A DNA stretch of 64,000 nt, taken from NCBI GenBank assembly GCA_027486845.1, contig JAIXOL010000030.1:124001-188000 (forward strand), read 5' to 3'. The position numbers and the translations under genes are program-made. Every line of letters starts with the position of its first letter. The stretch's first letter is position 1. The stretch comes from Cytophagaceae bacterium (GTDB lineage Bacteria > Bacteroidota > Bacteroidia > Cytophagales > Spirosomataceae). The notes below the pieces were generated by a model. The model worked only from the letters and a program-made list of their open reading frames with translations. It was not told the DNA's origin and ran no database searches. This document shows positions 36,056 to 44,288 of this stretch, in pieces.

Positions 36056-37987
36056 ATGACTCATTCTAACACAAAAAAAATTACGGCTGCTTCGCTGCTC
36101 GTTGCCCTCGGAATTATCTACGGCGATATTGGCACGAGTCCACTTTATGTATTCAAATCAATCATCGGTGAGCGTGAAATCTCCGAAATATTGGTCTATG
36201 GAGCAATCTCTTGCGTCTTTTGGACACTGACTTTTCAGACAACTTTCAAGTATATTATCCTGACCTTAATGGCCGATAATCATGGCGAAGGTGGCGTTTT
36301 TTCACTCTATGCCTTGGTGAGGCGTTTCGGCAAGAATCTCATTATTCCAACAATATTGGGAGCAACTACACTCTTGGCAGATGGCATCATTACACCACCG
36401 ATTTCAGTCGCTTCGGCTGTCGAAGGTCTTGAAATTGTTGTTCCTCACCTGCCCACCGTACCGATTGTGATTGTGATTTTATCATTACTTTTCTTTTTTC
36501 AGAGATTCGGCACCCAAAAAGTCGGTAGTGCATTTGGTCCGATGATGGTTGTTTGGTTTACGATGCTTTTTACACTCGGAATTTCTCAAATTATTAAACA
36601 TCCCGAAGTTTTAAAAGCCATCAATCCGTATTATGCTTATGAATTACTCGCCAAATATCCGCAAGGTTTTTGGTTGCTGGGTGCAATTTTTTTGTGTACA
36701 ACTGGTGCCGAAGCTCTTTACTCAGATTTGGGGCATTGCGGCCGAGAAAACATTCGCATCAGCTGGATTTTTGTCAAAATATGTCTTTTGGTCAATTATC
36801 TGGGGCAAGCAGCTTGGGTATTGAATCAAGGCGAAAGCGTGCTTAGCGGTCGAAATCCATTCTACGAAATCATGCCCGATTGGTTTCTGATTCCAGGCGT
36901 AATTATTGCCACTGCTGCTACCGTTATTGCATCGCAAGCACTTATCAGCGGCTCATATACGCTTATCAGTGAGGCCATTAGCATGAATTTTTGGCCAAGA
37001 GTTACGGTCAGAAATCCAACCGAACTGAAAGGACAGATTTATATTCCGAGTGTCAATAATATTCTTTGGATTGGCTGTGTGATGATGATTTTGTATTTCC
37101 AAAGTTCTTCAAATATGGAAGCAGCTTATGGTTTTTCGATTACAGTAGCCATGATTATGACCACGATTCTTCTGGCTTACTTTATGCGGTACATCAAAAA
37201 ATGGAATCCGTGGATTATTGGAGTAATTTTAATCGTTTTTATTGTAATCGAAGGCTCGTTTTTCATCACGAATGTGGCAAAAATCAAAGAAAGATGGATG
37301 TTTTTGTTCTTTGAAGTATTCATATTTTTGGTGATGTATGTTTGGTACAAAGCCCGAAAAATAAATAATAAACTCGTCAATTTTATTGATTTAAGGCATT
37401 ATATTTCAAGAATCACCGAATTGAGCGGAGACGAAAACATCCCAAAATTTTCGACGCATTTGGTATATTTATCGAAAGCCGACCGCAAAAATCATATTGA
37501 AGAAAAAATTGTAAAATCTATTTTCTCGAAAAAGCCCAAACGTGCCGATGTTTATTGGTTTGTGCATATCAATCGCACCGATGAGCCTTATACGCTCAAC
37601 TATGAAGTAAGCGAATTACTAGATGATAAAATCATCAAAATCGACATCAATACTGGCTTTAGAGTACAACCACGAGTAGAACTTTATTTCAAGAAAATCG
37701 TGCAGGATTTGGTCGAACGAAAAGAATTGAATCTTCATATTCGTCCCGATGGCTCAACGAAATATAATCCCGAACCCGACTTTAAATTTGTAGTAATTGA
37801 GAAATTCCTTTCGGTTGAGAATGAATTTTCGGTGAAAGAAGGAATTTTACTAAACTCTTATTTCTTCTTAAAAAGAATGAGTTTATCAGACGAAAAAGCC
37901 TTTGGACTTGATAAATCGGATGTAGAAGTAGAATACACGCCTTTGGTGTATCATCCTGTTGAGAAATTGGAACTCATAAGAAAGTAA
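36056..37987 (+). CDS. kup: KUP/HAK/KT family potassium uptake protein
   Basis: This 643-residue membrane protein has the KUP signature GIIYGDIGTSPLYVFKS at residues 19-35 and LADGIITPPISV in the third segment. About twelve transmembrane segments run to near residue 440, followed by a cytoplasmic C-terminal domain of about 200 residues. Kup imports K+ with protons. The gene is on the same strand as the KdpD/KdpE-like genes 2 kb upstream, though the antitoxin-like gene on the opposite strand lies between them. A long hairpin follows the stop. Confidence 0.95.
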   Translation: MTHSNTKKITAASLLVALGIIYGDIGTSPLYVFKSIIGEREISEILVYGAISCVFWTLTFQTTFKYIILTLMADNHGEGGVFSLYALVRRFGKNLIIPTILGATTLLADGIITPPISVASAVEGLEIVVPHLPTVPIVIVILSLLFFFQRFGTQKVGSAFGPMMVVWFTMLFTLGISQIIKHPEVLKAINPYYAYELLAKYPQGFWLLGAIFLCTTGAEALYSDLGHCGRENIRISWIFVKICLLVNYLGQAAWVLNQGESVLSGRNPFYEIMPDWFLIPGVIIATAATVIASQALISGSYTLISEAISMNFWPRVTVRNPTELKGQIYIPSVNNILWIGCVMMILYFQSSSNMEAAYGFSITVAMIMTTILLAYFMRYIKKWNPWIIGVILIVFIVIEGSFFITNVAKIKERWMFLFFEVFIFLVMYVWYKARKINNKLVNFIDLRHYISRITELSGDENIPKFSTHLVYLSKADRKNHIEEKIVKSIFSKKPKRADVYWFVHINRTDEPYTLNYEVSELLDDKIIKIDINTGFRVQPRVELYFKKIVQDLVERKELNLHIRPDGSTKYNPEPDFKFVVIEKFLSVENEFSVKEGILLNSYFFLKRMSLSDEKAFGLDKSDVEVEYTPLVYHPVEKLELIRK

Positions 37988-37995
37988 AACTAAAA

Positions 37996-38032
37996 ATCCG
38001 TGTTAAGTCAAAAAACATGACTTACCACGGAT
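37996..38032. terminator. Hairpin after kup
   Basis: ATCCGTGTTAAGTCA (37996-38010) pairs with TGACTTACCACGGAT (38018-38032), 14 of 15 bp, with a 7-nt loop. It lies 9 bp after the kup stop. The T-run is on the minus side rather than after the plus-strand stem, so termination of kup may be weak. Confidence 0.6.
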
Positions 38033-38122
38033 AAACTTTGGTTTATAACTATGACAAAATACGCTTGAATTTATCGTCTATTTTCACACTTAAATCGGTT
38101 ATTATCCTACAAAAATAACGAA

Positions 38123-38614
38123 CTAATACCCTATTAGAAGAATTCCTTTAAGAGGAAGATGAAGACGATTTGAGATATAGAGTGTTTCTAAAAATGTATG
38201 AATAATTTCAAAATCTTTATGCTTACGATAAACTTTTCTGACAACAATTACTAAATACTCTACTTCAAACATCATACATGCTTGAAATATATCTTTCAAA
38301 AATTAATTATTTTCAGTTGCACGACCAGCTTCTATTTCAATTACTATTTTACCATCATTGCTCACTGCATCAGCATTAAATGCTTTATCTATTTTGTTAT
38401 CATAGCCAAATAATACTGGAACACTAATTTTCTTCTCTTTTGTCTTTCCTGTTTCACAAGTAAAATCCAATTTTTCTAAATGAGGTCGAACTATTTCTAA
38501 TACTTCATTACTCGAAAGATTAAAATCGGGAGATTTTATTTTTTCATATTCAATTTGGAAAGAAGAAATTACAGCTTGTATTTCACGATTGATACCTTGT
38601 GAACGTGGAAAAAA
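38123..38614 (-). pseudogene. Interrupted gene, possible PD-(D/E)XK nuclease-like protein
   Basis: One frame is open from 38614 to a TAG at 38123 except for a single TAA at 38303-38305. It encodes RSQGINREIQAVISSFQIEY and SFQIEYEKIKSPDFNLSS, VPVLFGYDNKIDKAFNADAV, GKIVIEIEAGRATENN, stop, FLKDIFQACMMFEVEYLVIV and LHLPLKGILLIGY. The ADAV...VIEIEAG layout is like a PD-(D/E)XK nuclease core. The start codon also appears lost (no ATG or strong alternative). I recall similar intact hypothetical proteins in Bacteroidota, but the family assignment is tentative. Confidence 0.6.
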
Positions 38615-38625
38615 TTAAAAACGTA

Positions 38626-38865
38626 TCATCTAATATTTGAAGTTATAAGGTTCATCAACTCGTAACTACTTAGTTCTATTTCAGATTCTTCAACAAAATA
38701 AAATATACTTTCATCAACTGAGATAGCCTCATTGGAAACATACCTACCATTCTTATCCAACAATAATTCATTGAGTGAATTAGTAGAAACTAAAACAGTA
38801 CCCATCTCAGGAAACTCTATTTCTTTGGCTTTAAATTCTCTATTTTGAAATTGGATTATTTCCAT
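38626..38865 (-). CDS. Hypothetical 79-residue protein upstream of the nuclease-like pseudogene
   Basis: The protein begins MEIIQFQNREFKAKEIEFPE and ends LMNLITSNIR. It is acidic with no signal peptide or membrane segment. It lies just upstream of the interrupted nuclease-like gene on the same strand, so the two may have formed one unit. I recognise no family. The ATG start has a purine-rich upstream but no distinctive ribosome-binding site. Confidence 0.5.
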   Translation of the reverse strand: MEIIQFQNREFKAKEIEFPEMGTVLVSTNSLNELLLDKNGRYVSNEAISVDESIFYFVEESEIELSSYELMNLITSNIR

Positions 38866-38948
38866 TGAAGTTGTATTTACATTGCTGAAAAAACTAAAAT
38901 CACTATCAACACAAATTTATGGTTTATTATGAAACTACCAAAATAAAA

Positions 38949-38976
38949 AGTCCTAACCATTGGAGCGGTTAGGACT
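38949..38976 (-). terminator. Intrinsic terminator of the MCE gene
   Basis: AGTCCTAACC (38949-38958) pairs with GGTTAGGACT (38967-38976). On the minus strand the stem is followed by TTTTT. It lies about 30 bp after the stop of the MCE/MlaD gene. Confidence 0.75.
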
Positions 38977-39006
38977 AAAATATTTTTCATCAAAAGGTTT
39001 TCAAAA

Positions 39007-39936
39007 CTACTTCTTCTCTTTTTTCCCAAACAGCGAAAAATGCACATATCGCTTAGGATTTGTTTTCATATCAGCCATCAGAAGAGCAATATTTGCGGCA
39101 GTTCTATCAAGATTTACATAAAGAGAATCATCTTTTGCGAGCTTGCCCAATGTCCCTTTTCCTTGATTGATTTCTTTGATAACACCCTGTAAACCAGCAA
39201 TCGAACTATTCAATTGATTGACTGTTTGCCCCAAACGCATGGCATTGAGTGAGTCGGCGAAAGTGCTACTTTTCTGCAAAATTGGTTTAATCTGAGCATC
39301 AAGATTATTCGATAGAGTATTCAAATTGGCAGTCAAAGTTGCGGCATTGGCTGTAATTGCCGAAAGATTTTTTGAGTTTGCCGCCACAATTCCGTTGACA
39401 CCTGCAGTAGTTTGGGTAGCACTTGCCATCAAGGCTTTGAGAGCCAAAGCCGTTTGGTCAAATTGTTTGATGATTGACGTAGTTGTAGTCAGAAGCGAAT
39501 CAACGTTTTTGAGGGTTGGAGTGAGTTTATCTGTTACCGAAGCTACCATTCCTTTCTCGATTTCGCTTAATATAATACCTTCGTCACCTAAATCCTTTCC
39601 TGCGTCTATTCTGAGTTTTACTACTTTTCCGCCTAAAAGACCATTATCAGCCAATATAGCAGTGGTTTTATCGCTCAATTTAATATCTCGCTTGATAGCT
39701 AGCATCACTTTTATACGATTTTTATCTTGTTCTGGCTCTACCAAAACCACACGTCCAACCGACACACCATTATAAGTCACAGGGTTTGATGTCTGTAATC
39801 CCTCGGCATTTTCGTAGTAGGTAAAATATTCATTCTCGGTACGGAAAATATCCAAACCTTTCAAGAAATTAAACCCTAAATAAAATATTGCAAATGCAAT
39901 AATACCCAATAAACCAACTTTGTATTCTTTTTTCAT
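39007..39936 (-). CDS. MlaD/MCE-family lipid-transport protein
   Basis: This 309-residue protein has one N-terminal transmembrane segment (KVGLLGIIAFAIFYLGFNFL) and an MCE domain at about 35-115 (GLQTSNPVTYNGVSVGRV). The rest is a long helical region of hydrophobic repeats (LTANLNTLSNNLDAQIKPIL). It is the periplasmic, membrane-anchored subunit of a Mla-type lipid transporter, thought to move phospholipids between the membranes. No mlaE/mlaF genes are nearby. The amidase gene lies about 160 bp upstream on the same strand. Confidence 0.88.
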   Translation of the reverse strand: MKKEYKVGLLGIIAFAIFYLGFNFLKGLDIFRTENEYFTYYENAEGLQTSNPVTYNGVSVGRVVLVEPEQDKNRIKVMLAIKRDIKLSDKTTAILADNGLLGGKVVKLRIDAGKDLGDEGIILSEIEKGMVASVTDKLTPTLKNVDSLLTTTTSIIKQFDQTALALKALMASATQTTAGVNGIVAANSKNLSAITANAATLTANLNTLSNNLDAQIKPILQKSSTFADSLNAMRLGQTVNQLNSSIAGLQGVIKEINQGKGTLGKLAKDDSLYVNLDRTAANIALLMADMKTNPKRYVHFSLFGKKEKK

Positions 39937-39968
39937 AAAAACGAGTGAAGCACCATTAAGTAATATAT

Positions 39969-40068
39969 AATTAAGAATGGCTCGCCCGAGCGTTGAAGAA
40001 TTAAGAATGAGTGAGGAAAATTTTCTTAATGCTTTTCTTAAATATCACACAAAAATACATTCTTAATT
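39969..40068. repeat. Inverted AATTAAGAATG repeats in MCE/amidase spacer
   Basis: AATTAAGAATG occurs at 39969-39979 and 39999-40009, with an inverted copy at 40058-40068. The same 11-mer recurs twice at 56364-56388, between the RND transporter and membrane-fusion genes. It is a dispersed intergenic element. Confidence 0.6.
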
Positions 40069-40095
40069 CTTAATTCTCAATTCTTAATTAAAATA

Positions 40096-40860
40096 TCATT
40101 TCTCCTTTTCTTCTTTATACGCCTTTACTGCCTTAAATATTGCATCGGCTAGCTTGTCTTGTCCATCAGCGTTTCCTAAAATCTTTTTGTCACTGGCATT
40201 GGTCAGATATCCAGTTTCGACATAAATACTTGGCATCGTTGTTTGCCATAAAAGCTGAAATCCAGCTTGTTTAACTCCTCGACTACGATGCCCCACTTTC
40301 GAGATTTGTTTCTCAACCATACTTGCCAATTTTACACTTTCTTTCATAAAAGCATTCTGATAATTGGCGAGCATAATATTGGCCATTGGCGAACTTAAGT
40401 CATACCCTTTGTAGTTTTTCTTATAGTTTTCTTCCATCAAGATAACTTCGTTTTCACGCATAGCAAGTTCGAGATTATCTTCGGTTTTGTGCAAACCCAT
40501 CACATAAGTTTCTGAACCGCTCAGTTTGGATGAATGCGGATTTGCATTAACATGGATACAAATAAATAAATCAGCTTTATTGCGATTAGCAATAGCAGCT
40601 CGCTCATGTAGCGGAATAAAAACATCGGTTTTTCGGGTATAAATGACTTTGACCCCAGGAAGATTTTGTTGCAATTTTTTTCCCAGTTTGAGCGTCAAAT
40701 TCAGAGCAATATCTTTTTCTTGGAGCTTATTATGATGCGTGCCTGGGTCTTTACCACCATGCCCTGCATCAATCACAATCGTTCGAATTTTCCCGCTCTG
40801 AGCAAATGCAATTTCGAGCGAAAATAATAAGATAAGTATGACTTTAAGAATTTTTAACAT
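40096..40860 (-). CDS. N-acetylmuramoyl-L-alanine amidase
   Basis: This 254-residue protein has a signal peptide ending in IAFAQ and an Amidase_3 domain. Zinc ligands are probably His34 (IDAGHGGKDPG), Glu49 and His103 (FICIHVNANP), with the catalytic Glu in IYVETGYLTN near 217. It cleaves the bond between muramic acid and the peptide stem in the periplasm, aiding cell separation or wall turnover. It is divergent from the lptD gene. Confidence 0.93.
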   Translation of the reverse strand: MLKILKVILILLFSLEIAFAQSGKIRTIVIDAGHGGKDPGTHHNKLQEKDIALNLTLKLGKKLQQNLPGVKVIYTRKTDVFIPLHERAAIANRNKADLFICIHVNANPHSSKLSGSETYVMGLHKTEDNLELAMRENEVILMEENYKKNYKGYDLSSPMANIMLANYQNAFMKESVKLASMVEKQISKVGHRSRGVKQAGFQLLWQTTMPSIYVETGYLTNASDKKILGNADGQDKLADAIFKAVKAYKEEKEK

Positions 40861-40971
40861 GATTTTATGAGCAAACGTTCTTTCGATACTTTATAATAGC
40901 TAATTTTGTGCCATTAATAAGCGTAGAGTACTGAAAAACAAGAAACGAGATCTAGAATTAGAGATAAAATC

Positions 40972-43900
40972 TTGATTATCAACAAATTATATATATATAT
41001 TATTGTTGCTTATTTTCGTCTGAGTACTTATTATAATAGTTTTTGTAGAAAAAGCCCAAAAATTGAAGTTTTAGATAAATATTCGTCACAGCTTTCTCTC
41101 GTAGGTCATAATTATAGGACATTTTTTACAAAGATACGTTTTTTGGAACAACTGAAAAAATATTCAACAGCCCAACTCATCAGCAACAGCTGCAGCCCCA
41201 ATAGGGTGAGGCTTTTGGGGGCTCTTTTTTTAAATATTAAGAGACAACTCATCTTTTTATCAAATATTTTAAAAAAAGGATTTAGTGTACTTCTATTTTT
41301 GCTGTCATTCAATACTTATGCACAGTTTCCTGGGAGTGGACGATTACAGAATCTTGGAGGAGGAAATACCTCTCGCCCTACCACAACTCGGCCTAATAGC
41401 ACAGCCAAACCATTTGGCAATAAACTTTTTGAAGAGAAGAAAGACACTACTCGTGTATCGATTCCCGACTCCCTTCGTAGTAAAGACTCAGGTTTACAGT
41501 CGACGGTAAAGTACGTAGCAGAAGATTCGACGGTAATGGATGTTTCAGGAGAAGTACTGAATCTTTATGGAAAAGCAGTGGTGACTTACGGAGACATCGA
41601 ACTAAAAGCAGATTACATAAAAATAGACTGGGGAAAAAGCGAAATTTTTGCTTACGGATCACCCGATACCACAAAGGCGAATCGAACGAAAGGGAAGCCG
41701 ATTTTTTCTCAAGGTGGTGATAGTTATAATACCGATACTATTCGATATAATTTTAAGTCTAGAAAAGCAATCATCAAAGGTATCGTAACTCAACAAGGCG
41801 AAGGTTTTGTAACTGGAGAGCGAGTAAAAAAAGACGAACATGACGATATGTATTTGGTCAATGCTAAATACACAACTTGTAATTTAAAAGAGCCACACTT
41901 TCATATTTCTGCCAGAAAAATCAAACTTGTCAATAAAAAACAAATTATTTCGGGGCCATTCAATTTTGTGCTGAGTGGAATTCCACTGCCCATCGGATTG
42001 CCTTTTGGGTTCTTTCCTGTACCAAAAAACAAAGAAGCTGGTACTTCAGGCATCATTATGGGCACGTATGGCGAAGACCCCAATAATCGAGGTTTTTATT
42101 TCAAAGATTTTGGTTATTATTTTGCTATAAACGAAAAAATAGGCGTAAAACTTATAGGTCAAATTTATACGAAAGGTAGTTTCGGACTTGGAATTCAATC
42201 AAATTACTCGAAGCGATATAAGTATTCGGGAAGTTTAAATTTTCAGTATAATTTCAATAATAATACGCCTGAAGTTGTTGGTACTGATGATAACAATAAT
42301 TATAAAACCAAAGATTTTAACCTAAGTTGGTCGCATTCGCCAGCCAATAAACGCCCCGACCGTAGCTTTTCTTCATCAGTAAATTTACGAAGTAATGGTT
42401 TCAACCGAAATAACGTAAATACGGTTGATGTGAGCAATTATTTGAGTAGTACTTCAAATTCCTCGGTGCAATTTGGACGTACTTTTGCCCAAAAAGTTGT
42501 GACAAGTTCGGGGATAAATATTTCACAAAACTTCACCACTGGGCAAGTTGATGCCTCCGCCAATTATAGCATTGGTCTGAACCAATTTAATCCTTTTGTG
42601 CCAGAAAAAAAGCAAATCGGCCGTTGGTTTGAGTCATTTAGGCTTGGTTTAAACGTAAGTGGCGGTTATCAAGCAACAAATACAAGAGTAAATAGTATTA
42701 CGAATTATTCAGATTATAAAATTGTCCGTGAAAATGACAATGGCACCTATTCTACAATCGAAGCAAAACCTTTGACCAATGAAGAAATCAAACTCCGTGA
42801 TGCCAATCCTTTAACCTTAACTATCGAAGAAAGAATTGCCCAAAAAGCCTTACAAGAACGACTTAGTAATGTCAGAAAACTAAATGGTTTAGATGCCATC
42901 AATGAGGTTTTGAAAGATGGAAAGTTTACAAGTACTTACTCTATTCCGATTGCCTTACCAAACTTCAAGATAGCACGCTACATTAACTTTACGCCAAGTA
43001 TATCGCTCAGAGGTGATATTTCTACACAAAGCCTTAGTTATGAATATGTTGCTAGCGAAAACGCGGTAAAAATAGATACCGTGAATGGCTTTTTCCCGAC
43101 ATATCAAACATCAGTTTCGGGTGGAATGAATACCCGAGTATATGGCACTTATCAGTTTAAGGGAAAAGGACGTTTACAAGCAATTCGCCATACTTTAGCA
43201 CCTTCATTGAGTTTGAGTTATGCACCCGATTTTACGAAGCGACTTTTTGATTATAAAATAGTTAGAATCGATAAAAGTACTACAAATGGTGTTACAACTT
43301 ATGATACACTACGACGACTTTTATCAAAATATCCAACTTTAGGTTCTTCGGCCGGTGCATCGGGAAATATAAGTTTTAGTTTAACCAACCAACTCGAAGC
43401 AAAAGTTCGCTCAAAATCTGATACCGCAGCCAAGGCATTTGAAAAAGTTTCATTGCTTGATAATCTTAGCCTTAGCACAAGTTATAATCTCTTGGCCATA
43501 GGTGATTCGATGAATCTTTCAAATATTAATTTGAGTGCTAACACCAATTTATTCAAAAATCTAATCAATCTAAATATGGGTGCAACACTTGACCCCTATT
43601 TTTATCAAGAAGAAAGTACAGCCGAGTTGAGAGCCTTAAATCCCGCGGGACGTATTCGTCGTTTTTATAAAATTCAGCAAGTGCAAGGCTTTGCTGGTTT
43701 GGCAACCTTACGCTCAGCTAATATCGCTATTTCGACTCGTCTTTCGCCAGAAACTTTCAATCCAGATAAGGCAAAACCAAAGACAAATCCGCAAAGTAAT
43801 AACCCACAAATGGACGCCATGAAAAAATTTGTGGCGGCCAATCCTGAATTATACGTAGATTTCACAATTCCGTGGACGCTGAGTTTTAGCTATAACTTTA

Positions 43901-44211
43901 ACTACAACAAACAAGGTTTGGCAAAAGCACAAATCACACAGGCCATTACAGTTCAAGGAGATTTAAGTCTTACACCAAAATGGAAATTGGGTTTTAATAC
44001 GGGTTATGATATGGTATTAAAGGCACCAACGCTCACTAATATCACGATTAATCGTGAATTACATTGTTGGGATATGGCTTTCAACTGGACTCCGATTTCG
44101 GGGTATTCGGCCAATAGTAGTTATTCGTTTACGCTCAATGTGCGTAGTGCTTTATTGCAAGAATTGAAAGTAAGCCGTAGAAGACAATATTATGGAAGTG
44201 GCGGGTTTTAA
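40972..44211 (+). CDS. Putative LPS-assembly protein LptD (start uncertain)
   Basis: The mature part, after a signal ending in LLSFNTYAQ near 41322, has an OstA/LptA-like region (about residues 180-300: VLNLYGKAVVTYGDIELKADYIKIDW) and a large beta-barrel. This is the Bacteroidota LptD layout, the outer-membrane LPS translocon. The frame opens with a TTG at 40972 about 100 codons before the signal; those residues look unlike an export signal. No in-frame ATG precedes the signal, so the true start may be a GTG at 41206 or TTG at 41215, or unusual. A terminator-like hairpin lies inside the leader. Confidence 0.82.
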   Translation: MIINKLYIYIIVAYFRLSTYYNSFCRKSPKIEVLDKYSSQLSLVGHNYRTFFTKIRFLEQLKKYSTAQLISNSCSPNRVRLLGALFLNIKRQLIFLSNILKKGFSVLLFLLSFNTYAQFPGSGRLQNLGGGNTSRPTTTRPNSTAKPFGNKLFEEKKDTTRVSIPDSLRSKDSGLQSTVKYVAEDSTVMDVSGEVLNLYGKAVVTYGDIELKADYIKIDWGKSEIFAYGSPDTTKANRTKGKPIFSQGGDSYNTDTIRYNFKSRKAIIKGIVTQQGEGFVTGERVKKDEHDDMYLVNAKYTTCNLKEPHFHISARKIKLVNKKQIISGPFNFVLSGIPLPIGLPFGFFPVPKNKEAGTSGIIMGTYGEDPNNRGFYFKDFGYYFAINEKIGVKLIGQIYTKGSFGLGIQSNYSKRYKYSGSLNFQYNFNNNTPEVVGTDDNNNYKTKDFNLSWSHSPANKRPDRSFSSSVNLRSNGFNRNNVNTVDVSNYLSSTSNSSVQFGRTFAQKVVTSSGINISQNFTTGQVDASANYSIGLNQFNPFVPEKKQIGRWFESFRLGLNVSGGYQATNTRVNSITNYSDYKIVRENDNGTYSTIEAKPLTNEEIKLRDANPLTLTIEERIAQKALQERLSNVRKLNGLDAINEVLKDGKFTSTYSIPIALPNFKIARYINFTPSISLRGDISTQSLSYEYVASENAVKIDTVNGFFPTYQTSVSGGMNTRVYGTYQFKGKGRLQAIRHTLAPSLSLSYAPDFTKRLFDYKIVRIDKSTTNGVTTYDTLRRLLSKYPTLGSSAGASGNISFSLTNQLEAKVRSKSDTAAKAFEKVSLLDNLSLSTSYNLLAIGDSMNLSNINLSANTNLFKNLINLNMGATLDPYFYQEESTAELRALNPAGRIRRFYKIQQVQGFAGLATLRSANIAISTRLSPETFNPDKAKPKTNPQSNNPQMDAMKKFVAANPELYVDFTIPWTLSFSYNFNYNKQGLAKAQITQAITVQGDLSLTPKWKLGFNTGYDMVLKAPTLTNITINRELHCWDMAFNWTPISGYSANSSYSFTLNVRSALLQELKVSRRRQYYGSGGF
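41194..41231 (+). promoter_or_regulatory. Terminator-like hairpin in the lptD leader
   Basis: AGCCCCAA (41194-41201) pairs with TTGGGGGCT (41215-41223), allowing one bulge, followed by CTTTTTTT. It lies upstream of the likely lptD signal peptide and within the nominal N-terminal extension. It could be an attenuator for lptD or the end of a small RNA transcribed from 41000-41230; the sequence does not decide. Confidence 0.5.
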
Positions 44212-44236
44212 TAATCTAATATATTTTGTCAAAGCA

Positions 44237-44270
44237 AAAAGGCAGTGTTGAAATCTCAAAACTGCCTTTT
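44237..44270. terminator. Bidirectional terminator between lptD and valS
   Basis: AAAAGGCAGT (44237-44246) pairs with ACTGCCTTTT (44261-44270) between two convergent genes. A/T-rich flanks make it work on both strands. Confidence 0.8.
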
Positions 44271-44288
44271 AAAATTATTTCAAAATCC

